DNA from: Gemmatimonadota bacterium
GTDB taxonomy: Bacteria; Gemmatimonadota; Gemmatimonadetes; Longimicrobiales; Gaopeijiaceae
DNA length: 32,209 nucleotides
NCBI GenBank assembly: GCA_026713345.1
Contig: JAPOOQ010000145.1
Location: 1-32,209, forward strand
Reading direction: 5' to 3'
How positions within the stretch are numbered: the first letter of the stretch is position 1; every line of letters starts with the position of its first letter. The translations under genes were made by a program, and so were the position numbers. The notes beneath the pieces were generated by a model, which searched no databases, was not told the origin of the DNA, and was given only the letters and a program-made list of their open reading frames with translations. Of the stretch, positions 15,455-23,931 are shown in pieces.

Positions 15455-15990
15455 GCGACTTCGTCTCCTGGCTGTCTGACCCTCGTGAGGGCGGTGTCTC
15501 CGTATCTGCGCTGCTCTGCGACCGCGTCCGGTGGGAAGGGCTCGGCCGCGCGGTGTTCCACCCAGAGTTCCCGGGCGAAGGGCCCGGCTCCGTAGCGCGC
15601 CACCAGCTGCGATGTGTAACCACGGTCGTAGGGAGGGTCCGCGAGGGCAAGGTCGTACGCGAACGGCTCCAGTCCGCGGAGGTGGGCCATCGCGTCGCCG
15701 CGGATCACGGTGGCGTCGGGGCCGGCGCCGAGCGCGCGGATGTTGCGTTCGAGGACCCGCACGGCCCGGTGACTGCGTTCCACGAAGGTGACGTGCGCCG
15801 CGCCGCGGCTGAGCGCTTCCAGCCCCAGCGCCCCCGAGCCCGCGAAGAGATCCAGCGCTCTGGCGCCCTCGATCCGGCCTGCCAGGATGGACATCCAGGC
15901 TTCACGCACCCGGTCGGTCGTGGGACGGACGCCCCGCCCCGGCACCGGCGCGATCCGGCGGCTCTTCCACTTTCCGGCAATGATTCGCAC
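15451..15990 (-). CDS. rsmD: 16S rRNA (guanine-966-N2) methyltransferase RsmD
   Basis: A 179-residue SAM-dependent methyltransferase acting on G966 of 16S rRNA. The start MRIIAGKWKSRRI and PTTDRVREAWMSIL are family hallmarks. The SAM motif is ALDLFAGSGALGLEALSRGA and the catalytic motif DPPY lies in LALADPPYDRGYT. The start is GTG at 15988-15990 with AGGAGG ten bases upstream, slightly long spacing. It lies 49 bases after recJ and overlaps coaD. Confidence 0.96.
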   Translation of the reverse strand: MRIIAGKWKSRRIAPVPGRGVRPTTDRVREAWMSILAGRIEGARALDLFAGSGALGLEALSRGAAHVTFVERSHRAVRVLERNIRALGAGPDATVIRGDAMAHLRGLEPFAYDLALADPPYDRGYTSQLVARYGAGPFARELWVEHRAAEPFPPDAVAEQRRYGDTALTRVRQPGDEVA

Positions 15991-16039
15991 GGTGGGGCAA
16001 CCTCCTGGCCCGGCGCGAGCCGCGGAGCAGCGGCGCGCG

Positions 16040-17797
16040 TCAGGGGGAAGGACGGATGTCCAGCGCCCTGGCCTCGATGGTGGTGCGTCCCCTGAAGGTA
16101 TTCTTCATGAGGTTGAAGGCGATATCCACCGGGCCGCCCATGAGGTCCTCCGTCGGCGGCACCCGGTCGGCAATGCGAAACCCGATCGCCCCGAGGCTCG
16201 CGCCGTCGCTGGCAACGCGGAACTTGAGATGACTTCCCTTGAGCACCTTCGGCGGTTCCGTCAGACGCACCCGGCGGGCGACGAACACGGGTTCGGGGTT
16301 GCCGCGTCCGAAGGGCCCGACATGGCGCAGATAGCGGTAGAGGTCGGGCTTGACCTCGCTCAGCTCGATTTCCAGATCGGTGCGGAGCTCGGGGCGGGGC
16401 TCGGCGCCGCCCAGCGTGCGGCGGGCCAGGGAGCAGAAGGCCTCGCGAAAGGCAGGCAGGCGGTCGCGTTCGATGTCCATGCCCGCGGCCTGGTGGTGAC
16501 CGCCGAAGCGCACGAGGTGCTCGGAGCAGGCGGCGATGCCCGCATGCAGGTCGAAGGAGGGGATGGACCGCGCGCTTCCGCGCCCGCTGTCCCCGTCGAA
16601 GGCAACGACCACCACGGGGCGGCAGATCCGCTCGACGAGGCGGGACGCGACAATCCCGATCACGCCGGGGTGCCAGCCGTCTCCCGACACGACGACGGCC
16701 CGGTCGCGGGACGGTTCGTACTCGCCGCGCAATGCCTCCAGCGCTTCGGAGGTGGTCCGTTCTTCCACGCCACGGCGGTCCCGGTTGTTGGTGTCCAGCG
16801 TCTCCGCCAGGCGGTCGGCTTCGGTGGGGTCATCGGTCAGCAGCAGCCGGATCGCGTCCATCGCGTTCCCGACGCGCCCCGCGGCGTTGATGCGCGGGCC
16901 GAGCTGGAAGGCCACCGCCGCCGCATCAAGCGGGTTGTCGGAACCGGGGTCGAGGCCCGCGCGCCGGATCAGCGCGGCCAGTCCCGGGCGCCTGGTTTGG
17001 GTCAGGGCGCGGAGGCCGTAGCGGGTGAGCACGCGGTTTTCCCCCGACAGCTCCACCTGGTCGGCAATGGTGGCCATCGCCACGAGGTCCAGGTATTCCC
17101 AGCTCTCATCCTCGGGACGCTCCAGTGCCGCCGCCAGCAGCTGTCCCACCTTGAAGGCGACGCCCGCGCCGCAGAGCTGCTTGTTCGGATAGGCGCAGTC
17201 GGGACTGTTCGGGTTGACCACGGCCAGCGCGGCGGGCAGTTCCGGGCCGGGACGGTGATGGTCGGTGACGATGACGTCCATCCCTGCCGCGCTGGCCCGG
17301 CGCACCGGATCCAGTGCCACGATCCCGCAGTCCACGGTGACCAGCACGGCCGCGCCCCGTGCCGCGGCGCGATCCACGCCGGCGCGGGAGAGATCGTAGC
17401 CGTGCCGGCGGCGGTCGGGCACGATCGCGTCGGCCCTGCCGCCCATCGCCCGGATCCAGGCAGCGAGAAGCGCCGCCCCGCTGATCCCGTCGGCGTCGTA
17501 GTCGCCATGGACGACCACCATTTCACGCTGCGCAACCGCCCTGGCCAGCCTCTGTGCGGCCCGGTTCGCGTCGGTCAGGCCGGCCGGATCGTGCAGCGAT
17601 CCGAGCAGCGGACGAAGGAACGCCCCGGCTTCCTCGGTCGTCCGGTACCCCCTGGCCGCAAGCAACCGGCACAGGGCGGACGGGAGATTCAGCCCGTCCT
17701 GCAATGCCCGAACGGCGTACGGGTCCGGCGGTGGCTGGATCCTCCAGAGTGGGCGCGCAGAGAGCCTAGTGGCATTCCCCCGGGAGCCCGACTTCAC
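16040..17797 (-). CDS. recJ: Single-stranded-DNA-specific exonuclease RecJ
   Basis: RecJ degrades single-stranded DNA 5' to 3' in recombination and mismatch repair. The 585-residue protein carries the DHH phosphoesterase motifs: VVHGDYDADGISG, VLVTVDCGI, VIVTDHHRPGPELP, LGPRINAAGRVGNAMDAI. The DHHA1 part includes GWHPGVIGIVASRLVE and RFGGHHQAAGMDIE, and a C-terminal OB-like domain includes VGPFGRGNPEPVF and KGSHLKFRV. The GTG at 17795-17797 overlaps the zinc-ribbon gene stop (GTGA). The first 15 residues are poorly conserved in appearance, so the true start might be slightly later. Confidence 0.96.
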   Translation of the reverse strand: MKSGSRGNATRLSARPLWRIQPPPDPYAVRALQDGLNLPSALCRLLAARGYRTTEEAGAFLRPLLGSLHDPAGLTDANRAAQRLARAVAQREMVVVHGDYDADGISGAALLAAWIRAMGGRADAIVPDRRRHGYDLSRAGVDRAAARGAAVLVTVDCGIVALDPVRRASAAGMDVIVTDHHRPGPELPAALAVVNPNSPDCAYPNKQLCGAGVAFKVGQLLAAALERPEDESWEYLDLVAMATIADQVELSGENRVLTRYGLRALTQTRRPGLAALIRRAGLDPGSDNPLDAAAVAFQLGPRINAAGRVGNAMDAIRLLLTDDPTEADRLAETLDTNNRDRRGVEERTTSEALEALRGEYEPSRDRAVVVSGDGWHPGVIGIVASRLVERICRPVVVVAFDGDSGRGSARSIPSFDLHAGIAACSEHLVRFGGHHQAAGMDIERDRLPAFREAFCSLARRTLGGAEPRPELRTDLEIELSEVKPDLYRYLRHVGPFGRGNPEPVFVARRVRLTEPPKVLKGSHLKFRVASDGASLGAIGFRIADRVPPTEDLMGGPVDIAFNLMKNTFRGRTTIEARALDIRPSP

Positions 17798-18555
17798 GCC
17801 TTGTTCGCCGGCTCCGGGAGTCCGTCGGGGACCACGTCGGGTGGCGCCGTAACGATGACGCCGCAGGCCTCGCAGCTCAACAGCCGCCCCGCGGAGCGGA
17901 TCTCGTTCTGCAGCTGCAGGGGGATGAGCGAGAAGCAGGCCCCACAGGCGCCGTCATCGGTCATCGGCGCAACGGCTATCCTCCGTCCTCCCCTGGCGAG
18001 ATCTTCGTAGACGGCCAGGTACCTCCGCTCGATGCCCTCGGCGAAGAGTCCGCGCCGCACCTCCAGCGACGCCGCTTCGGACCGGATCGCCTCCTGTTCG
18101 CCGAGGATCTCCTCCTTCCTCGGAGCCACGGAGGAACGGGCCTCCTCCATCTCGGCCCGCTGACCGTCGAGCCGTTCCTCGAAGCGGCTGATCTGGTCCA
18201 GGAAACTGATCACCTCCTGCTCCTCCTGGTCGAGCGCGCGGCGCACCAGTCCGAGCTCCGCCTGGACCGCGGCTTCCTCCCTGACCGTCCTCACCAGGTT
18301 GAGGCGCTCCTCCAGCCGGTGCACGCGCAGCCGCTTCTCCTCCGCCGCGAGGCGCAGCCGCCGCTCCTCCAGCCTGAGGTCCTGCACCCGGGCCTCGGTT
18401 GCGGTGACTTCTTCGGCGAGTTGGCGGGCCGGCTCGTCGACCGCCTCCAACTCCCCCTGAAAGGATTCGACCCGGTCCCGGATTGCCCGGATCTGCTGAT
18501 CCATGTCTTGTAGTTCCAGCAACCGGCTGGACACCGGGCCGGTTTCGACCGTCAC
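17794..18555 (-). CDS. Coiled-coil protein with C-terminal C4 zinc ribbon
   Basis: A 253-residue protein of the group with a long N-terminal coiled coil and a C-terminal four-cysteine zinc ribbon (zf-RING_7 type). Residues about 10-180 are almost wholly charged heptad-like helix. The ribbon is CGACFSLIPLQLQNEI then LLSCEACGVIV, that is CxxC-x(n)-CxxC. The family is widespread and lacks an agreed function; some members are linked with nucleic-acid processing. The position between dnaG and recJ fits that, as inference. GTG start overlaps the dnaG stop, with AAGGA shortly upstream. Confidence 0.9.
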   Translation of the reverse strand: MTVETGPVSSRLLELQDMDQQIRAIRDRVESFQGELEAVDEPARQLAEEVTATEARVQDLRLEERRLRLAAEEKRLRVHRLEERLNLVRTVREEAAVQAELGLVRRALDQEEQEVISFLDQISRFEERLDGQRAEMEEARSSVAPRKEEILGEQEAIRSEAASLEVRRGLFAEGIERRYLAVYEDLARGGRRIAVAPMTDDGACGACFSLIPLQLQNEIRSAGRLLSCEACGVIVTAPPDVVPDGLPEPANKA

Positions 18556-20363
18556 CTTGATCCTTCCCCCTTCCGTTGACTGCTTTTCGCTGCCCTGTGG
18601 GTGGACCTGCGCCAGTCCGGACCCAAGGCCCGCTTTTCCTTGTTCAGGTCTTCCTTATCCTTGATCAACCTGCTCTTTTCCGCTTCCTCGGCCGCACCGC
18701 GTATCTGGCCATCCAGCGCTTCCAGACGACGGTCGATCGTTCGGACGTCGATTCCCCGGGCCACGTCCTCGAAGACCTCGTCCGGCGGGACCTCCCGGTC
18801 TCTGTTGAGCTCTTCGAAGCGCTGTACCGCCTCCGGCATCGCCCCTACAGGCGGCGCTGCAAGTTCCGGATTGTCGATCAGCCATTCGAAGATGGCACGT
18901 AAGGCACCATCCTCCAAGTCCGATGGACCCACGCGCTCGCCGGCGCGTTCGATCCACTCCCGTCGTTTGAGGACGAAGTGAACGAGCTGCCAGTCCGAGC
19001 CGAGTCCCTGAAAGCGGGGAGCCGGGCGGCGGCGCGGCGGCGGCCTTGTCCCCCGGCGGGCGCGTCCCGGTCCGGTCTGACCCTTCAGTTCGGCCGCCAG
19101 GGTATCCGCGCGGACGCCCGTTCGCTCCGCCACCCGGGTCAGGTAGATGTCCCGCAAGCGCGGATCCCTGACCGCCCTGAGCGTGGGTAGAAGCCGGTCC
19201 AGCGCCGCCCGCGTCTTCTCGATCGAGGAGAAGTAGTCGTGCTCTTCCAGGATCGCGATCTTGCGGTCGAGTACGTCGACCGCCTGGCGGACGAACCCCA
19301 GGACCGCCTCCGCACCCCCGGCACGCGCGACCGAGTCCGGGTCCTCGCCCTCCGGAAGCGTGACCACCGACGCGTGCAGCCCCTGTGCGAGGAGCGTGTC
19401 CGCGGCTCTGAAGGTGGCCCGCATCCCCGCCGCGTCGTTGTCGAAGAGGATGCGCACCTGCTTCGTGTACCGCGCGAGCAGCCTCGCGTGCCCTTCCGTG
19501 AGCGCAGTGCCCAGCGGCGCCACCGCGTGCGCAACGTCCACCGCGGCCAGCGACAGCGCGTCCATGAACCCCTCGACGAGGAGCGCGGCCCCCTGCCGGC
19601 GGATGTGGTTGCCGGCCCAGCTGAGACCGTAGAGGATCTCGCCCTTGTGGAAAATCGGGCTCTCCGGCGAGTTGAGGTACTTGGGCGCGCCCTTCCCCTC
19701 CGGGCCGAGCAGCCGTCCGCCGAAGGCCAGCACGCGCCCGGAAACCGACTCGATGGGGAAGATCACGCGGTTGCGGAAGGCGTCGTAGAGCTGCTCCCGC
19801 TTCTCGCTCTTCTTAAGCAGCCCGAGTTCCAGCAGGATCGCCTCGCCGATGCCGCGGGCCGCTGCCGCGTCGCGCAACGCCCCCCACTCGTCGGGCGCGA
19901 AGCCCAGCCCGAAGCGTTCGCCGGTCTCGCGCCAGATGCCCCGTCGCTCCAGGTACTCGCGAGCGCTCTTTCCGCCCTCCCACTCCCAGAGGCGTTCCTG
20001 GAAGAAGGAATTCGCGTGCGCGGTGGCTTCGTAGTAGGGCCTCCAGGGATCGTCGCCCTTCCTGCCGCGCCTGACCTCCTTCACCTCGACCCCGCTGCGC
20101 GCGCCGACATACTTGACGGCGTCCGTGAAGCCCATCCCCTGGTGTTTCATCAGGAACGAGAACACGTCTCCGGATTCACCGGACGAGAAATCGTGGAAGA
20201 ACGCCTTGGCGGGGATCACGTAGAAGGAGGGCGTCTTTTCCTTCTTGAAGGGACTGAGCCCACGGAAGTCCTTGCCGGCCTTTTTCAGCTGCACGAAATC
20301 GCCGATGATCCCGACGATGTCGGCCCGGGCCCGGACCTCCTCCACAACGTGGTCCGGAATCAT
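18552..20363 (-). CDS. dnaG: DNA primase DnaG with substituted zinc-finger ligands
   Basis: DnaG makes RNA primers for replication. The 603-residue protein has the N-terminal CHC2-like fold, the RNA-polymerase domain and the TOPRIM core: LLVEGFMDAL (Glu264) and ILFDNDAAG (Asp308, Asp310), plus AFGGR and SPESPIFHKGEILYGL. In the zinc domain the framework KEKTPSF and GDVFSF is kept, but the four usual ligands are replaced: Ser37 and Lys40 in GLSPFKKEKTPSF, Asp58 and Ser61 in FFHDFSSGESGD. Frame and fold context are intact, so this is unlikely to be a sequencing error. A Pro/Arg-rich linker precedes the C-terminal helicase-binding region. ATG is one base after the mutS2 stop. Confidence 0.96.
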   Translation of the reverse strand: MIPDHVVEEVRARADIVGIIGDFVQLKKAGKDFRGLSPFKKEKTPSFYVIPAKAFFHDFSSGESGDVFSFLMKHQGMGFTDAVKYVGARSGVEVKEVRRGRKGDDPWRPYYEATAHANSFFQERLWEWEGGKSAREYLERRGIWRETGERFGLGFAPDEWGALRDAAAARGIGEAILLELGLLKKSEKREQLYDAFRNRVIFPIESVSGRVLAFGGRLLGPEGKGAPKYLNSPESPIFHKGEILYGLSWAGNHIRRQGAALLVEGFMDALSLAAVDVAHAVAPLGTALTEGHARLLARYTKQVRILFDNDAAGMRATFRAADTLLAQGLHASVVTLPEGEDPDSVARAGGAEAVLGFVRQAVDVLDRKIAILEEHDYFSSIEKTRAALDRLLPTLRAVRDPRLRDIYLTRVAERTGVRADTLAAELKGQTGPGRARRGTRPPPRRRPAPRFQGLGSDWQLVHFVLKRREWIERAGERVGPSDLEDGALRAIFEWLIDNPELAAPPVGAMPEAVQRFEELNRDREVPPDEVFEDVARGIDVRTIDRRLEALDGQIRGAAEEAEKSRLIKDKEDLNKEKRALGPDWRRSTHRAAKSSQRKGEGSR

Positions 20364-20364
20364 C

Positions 20365-22764
20365 CTACCGCATCCTCACCAGGGTCACGCCATGGCCGCC
20401 CTCGCCCGGCTGGCCCGCCCGCGAGTCCTTCACCCGCGTGTCACGGGCCAGAACCTCCGCCACCCTCTTCCGCAGCGCCCCCGTGCCCAGACCGTGGATC
20501 ACGCGCAGCTCGCGAAGGTCGGCCACCGCGGCCCCGTCGAGTGCGCGGCAGAGCGCCATCTCGGCCTCGTCGGCGCGCTGCCCGCGCAGATCCACCTCGG
20601 TGGCCGGGTCCGGGATGCCCCCGCCCCACCGGGACGGCTTCGACACGGCGCGGCCCCCACCCCCCTCCACCCCGCCTCCCACGCGGCCCAGATGACTGCG
20701 CGGCACCCGCATTCTCACGCCGCCCACCAGGACCGCCACCCGGTCCCCCTCGACCCCCAGGATCGTGCCCTCGGCCCCCGTGTCGCTCATCCGGACCGCC
20801 GCACCGGCCTCCAGCTCCGGCGCATCCAGCCCACCGTCCTCCCGCGGCGGTCCTTCCCCATCCGTCGCGGGCTCCTCGAGCGCCCGCGCGGCCTCCTCTA
20901 CCGTCCTGCGGGCCCGCCGCGCGGCCTCACGCGCGGAAACGCCATCCGGCTCCCGTTCCTGCAGGCCATCGATCGCCGCCTCCACTTCACGGCGCGCCTC
21001 CAGGAGCATCCGGCGCGCCTCCTTGCGGGCCCGGGCCGCGGCGTCCCGCTCGGAGCGCCGGAGCGCCGCCTCGCGCGTCGCCAGCTCGGCTTCCAGGTCG
21101 CGGGCGCGGCGGCGCTCGGTCTCCAGCGCCGCGAGGAGACGCGAAACGTTGCGCTCCTTCCGCTCCAGCGTCTCCAGGAGGTCGTCGAGGCGTGCCTCCG
21201 CGCGGTCGCGGTAGCCGTCGGCGAGATCCAGGACCTCGTCCGGGAAGCCCAGTCCGCGGGCGATCGCCAGTCCGTAGCTGCGGCCGGGTCGCCCCTTCGC
21301 GAAGCGGTAGGTGGGCGCGAGGCGCTCCCCGTCGAAGTCGAGCGAGGCGTTGACGATGCCGTTGCCGGGCGCGGCCAGGCGCTTCAGCCCCCCCATGTGC
21401 GAGGTCACCACCGCGAGGCAGCCGCGCCCCGCCAGCGTCTCGATCAGGGCACGCGCCAGCGCCTCGCCCTCCTTGGGGTCGGTGCCGGCGCCGGGCTCGT
21501 CGATGAGCACCAGGGAGCGCGGCCCGGCGCTGAGCAGCACCTCCTGCAGGTTGCGGAGGTGCGCCGAGAAGGTGGACAGGGAATCGGCGATGGACTGTTC
21601 GTCACCCACATCGGCATGGAAGGAGTCGAAAACGGGGATGCGGGTGCCGGGCCCAACCGGGGGGATGACTCCGGACTGGGCCAGGGACGCGATCAGCCCC
21701 ACCGACTTGAGGAAGACCGTCTTGCCGCCGGTGTTGGGACCCGTAACGACCACCACCCGCTCCTGCGCGTCGAGTTCGATATCGAAGGGCACCGCGTCGG
21801 TCCCTGCGGCCACCAGCAGAGGGTGGCGTCCCTCACGTATGCACGTCCCCATGTCCGTGGCAGTGCCCGCGTCGCTGCCGGTAATCTCCGGCACGTTGCC
21901 GTCCCAGCCGACCGCGGCGCGCGCACGGGCGATCCGGGCGTCCATCACGGTGAGCGCCGCGAGCGAGTCGGCCAACCCGCGGGCGAGGGGGCGGCACCGC
22001 TCGGTGAGTTCCCGCAGGACCCGCTGCACCTCACGGACCTCGGCCCGCTCCAGTTCCCGCACCCGGTTCATCTCGTCGATCGCGGAAGGAGGCTCGATGA
22101 AGACCGTGGCGCCGGAGGACGACTCGTCGTGGACGTACCCCCCCACCACCCTCTTGCCCTCTCTGCGCACCGGGATCACGTAGCGCCCCTCGCGAATCGA
22201 GACGGACGCCTCCGGAACCCGGTAGCGCTCGTCAATGCCGGTCAGCAACCCTTCCAGGTGCCGGACGACCCGGTTGTGGGCGCCCCGCAGCCGGGCACGG
22301 ATCCTGCCGAGGTCCCTGCTCGCGCTGTCGAGGACCGTCCCGTCCGGATCCACCGAGCGCTCGATCGAGGCCTGCAGCCGGGGGTGCGCCAACAGACGGT
22401 TCCGCAGCTCCTGCAGCACCGGCAGTCCCTCGGCGCCCTCCGCCAGAGCGCGGTCCAGGGAGCTCCCTGCTGCCAGCACGCCTCCCAGTCGCGCCAGTTC
22501 AACCGCCGGGAGGACCGAGCCGTCCACTTCCAGACGCGCCGCGGCGGACCGCGCATCGGGGACTGCGGGGAGCGCCCAGTCGCTGCGCGGCTCCAGGAAG
22601 CGGACCGTCTCCGCCACCGCGTCCAGCCGCGCCCTGACCGCTTCGGGATCGGAGGAGGGCCGGAGCCCCCGGACCATCTCCCGTCCCGCCGTTGTTGACG
22701 CGAGGCCCGCAACGTACTCCAGGACCCGGTCGAATTCGAGGACCTGAAGGGCCCGGCCCGACAT
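20365..22764 (-). CDS. mutS2: Endonuclease MutS2
   Basis: A 799-residue MutS2, which lacks the mismatch-recognition domain of MutS and carries a C-terminal Smr nuclease. MutS2 limits recombination and in some bacteria rescues collided ribosomes. Visible are the core helices, REGRYVIPVR and GGYVHDESSSGATVFIEP, Walker A TGPNTGGKT (residues 341-349), Walker B LVLIDEPGAGTDPKEGEAL, TSHMGGLK, a long coiled coil, and the Smr domain with EVDLRGQRADEA and LRVIHGLGTGALR. The Smr catalytic-type motifs are intact. ATG sits one base after the yqeY stop and one base separates its own stop from dnaG; both junctions read TAGGATG. Confidence 0.97.
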   Translation of the reverse strand: MSGRALQVLEFDRVLEYVAGLASTTAGREMVRGLRPSSDPEAVRARLDAVAETVRFLEPRSDWALPAVPDARSAAARLEVDGSVLPAVELARLGGVLAAGSSLDRALAEGAEGLPVLQELRNRLLAHPRLQASIERSVDPDGTVLDSASRDLGRIRARLRGAHNRVVRHLEGLLTGIDERYRVPEASVSIREGRYVIPVRREGKRVVGGYVHDESSSGATVFIEPPSAIDEMNRVRELERAEVREVQRVLRELTERCRPLARGLADSLAALTVMDARIARARAAVGWDGNVPEITGSDAGTATDMGTCIREGRHPLLVAAGTDAVPFDIELDAQERVVVVTGPNTGGKTVFLKSVGLIASLAQSGVIPPVGPGTRIPVFDSFHADVGDEQSIADSLSTFSAHLRNLQEVLLSAGPRSLVLIDEPGAGTDPKEGEALARALIETLAGRGCLAVVTSHMGGLKRLAAPGNGIVNASLDFDGERLAPTYRFAKGRPGRSYGLAIARGLGFPDEVLDLADGYRDRAEARLDDLLETLERKERNVSRLLAALETERRRARDLEAELATREAALRRSERDAAARARKEARRMLLEARREVEAAIDGLQEREPDGVSAREAARRARRTVEEAARALEEPATDGEGPPREDGGLDAPELEAGAAVRMSDTGAEGTILGVEGDRVAVLVGGVRMRVPRSHLGRVGGGVEGGGGRAVSKPSRWGGGIPDPATEVDLRGQRADEAEMALCRALDGAAVADLRELRVIHGLGTGALRKRVAEVLARDTRVKDSRAGQPGEGGHGVTLVRMR

Positions 22765-22765
22765 C

Positions 22766-23203
22766 CTACCCGAGCTCTTCCCGGACGATTGCCGAAGCCG
22801 CCCGTCCGTCGAATCGGCCGCGGATCCGGGGCATCAGCCCGGCCATAACGGCTCCGATGTGACCCGCTCCCCCGTCGATGAGTTCACGAACCATCCCCCG
22901 CACATCCTCGGCCCCCAGGTCGGGCGGAAGGTAGCCCTTCAGCACCTGTTCCTGCTCCCGCTCGCGCGCCGCCAGATCCTCGCGCCCCCCCGCCTCCATC
23001 TGGGCGGCGGCGTCCTGGCGCTGCTTGATCGCCCTGGCCACGACCATGCGCACCCCGTCCTCGTCCAGGGCACCCCCGGTCTCGATCTCCCCGTTCCTCA
23101 GTTCGGCGAGGGTCGTAGAGAGGACCAGAGTGCGGACCTTGTCCCTGGCCCGGCGCGCCTCGTTCAAATCCGACCTCAGTTTCTCCTTCAGGGAACCCTT
23201 CAA
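22766..23203 (-). CDS. GatB/YqeY domain protein
   Basis: A 145-residue YqeY-family protein, similar to the C-terminal tRNA-binding tail of the amidotransferase subunit GatB. Typical features are the N-terminal LRSDLNEARRARDKVRTLVL, then EQEQVLKGYLPP, and the C-terminal GAVMAGLMPRIRGRFDGR. Family members may influence tRNA charging but no role is firmly established. It starts with TTG at 23201-23203, with GAGGAG nine bases upstream. It is the first gene of the mutS2/dnaG unit; the usual neighbour rpsU is absent. Confidence 0.93.
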   Translation of the reverse strand: MKGSLKEKLRSDLNEARRARDKVRTLVLSTTLAELRNGEIETGGALDEDGVRMVVARAIKQRQDAAAQMEAGGREDLAAREREQEQVLKGYLPPDLGAEDVRGMVRELIDGGAGHIGAVMAGLMPRIRGRFDGRAASAIVREELG

Positions 23204-23428
23204 TGCCGTCGTCTCCTCTCGTCCGTGAGCCCGTTCAACGAACCCTCAAGATATCCGCAGGGAGGCGTCGCGGGGGAGACGCACCCGGCCCGCGGGACCC
23301 GGTAACCACCCGGGGGACCGCCGTGGCCGCCGATTCCGGACCCGGCGTCCCATCGAGCCATACGAGGTCCCCTGCAGGAGTGGTACCCTACATGTCCCCT
23401 CGGACACAACCGACTACACGGGAGCATC
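23204..23428. other. Divergent intergenic region between yqeY and the plus-strand orphan
   Basis: These 225 bases must hold promoters for both divergent genes. The plus-strand side ends with CGGGAG four bases before the orphan ATG. I find no consensus -35/-10 pair on either strand and no strong palindrome. A frame open on the minus strand across the region and through the orphan lacks protein-like composition. Confidence 0.6.
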
Positions 23429-23866
23429 ATGGTCTGGACAACGGAGTGTGTGGTGGACATCCTGCGCCGGGGCGGTCCCGGCGCGTTGTCGACGGAAAGA
23501 CTGAAGGCGGAGCTGCGGCGGTCCCGCCCGCCCGTCCTGCTGACGCGCCAAAGGCTCGAACACCTCATCGACGAGTCCGAAGGCCGCGTCGCGCTGCTGG
23601 AGCTGCGACTGGATGATCCGGAGCGCACGGTCGTCGAGAGCTGGGTATTCCTCACCGACCCGCGAGACCGTCCGAGCCGGCCAGAGATCGCCGCCGAGCT
23701 CTGGCGGAGCCTCGCGGCGCTGGCAGAGGATCTGGACACGGCATCCAGGGTGGAGGTGTGCCGCTGGATCCGCACGGCACGCAACGCCGAGCGCGCCTGC
23801 TCGATCGCCCTCGGAACGCGGCCCCGGCTCCCCCACCGGCTGAGGCGGCGCACCTGGCAGTCCTGA
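23429..23866 (+). CDS. Hypothetical protein, possible N-terminal winged helix
   Basis: The only plus-strand gene supported in the window. It encodes 145 residues from an ATG with CGGGAG four bases upstream and has strongly GC-rich third positions, as expected for a real gene here. Residues 5-75 (VVDILRRG, LSTERLKAELRRS, LTRQRLEHLIDES, RVALLELRL, ESWVFLTD) read as helix-turn-helix followed by beta strands, like a winged helix. Residues 80-145 are helical and basic at the end (RPRLPHRLRRR). I do not recognise the family. It is divergent from yqeY and convergent with dnaJ, so it has its own promoter. A small regulator or nucleic-acid-binding protein is a guess from fold only. Confidence 0.7.
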   Translation: MVWTTECVVDILRRGGPGALSTERLKAELRRSRPPVLLTRQRLEHLIDESEGRVALLELRLDDPERTVVESWVFLTDPRDRPSRPEIAAELWRSLAALAEDLDTASRVEVCRWIRTARNAERACSIALGTRPRLPHRLRRRTWQS

Positions 23867-23931
23867 AATGAGTATTCGCTGCCCCCGGCGCGACGCTGGG
23901 TCCTTCCACGGCTGTCAACCCTTCCCGAGGA

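Noticed and set aside
23200..23853. Minus-strand open frame of 217 codons covering the yqeY upstream region and the plus-strand orphan
   Set aside because: Low-complexity Ser/Arg composition, no ribosome binding site, and it overlaps a plus-strand frame with better start signal and composition.
23867..23931. Possible bidirectional terminator between the orphan gene and dnaJ
   Set aside because: No stable stem followed by a T-run is visible on either strand. I found no convincing intrinsic terminator anywhere in the window.
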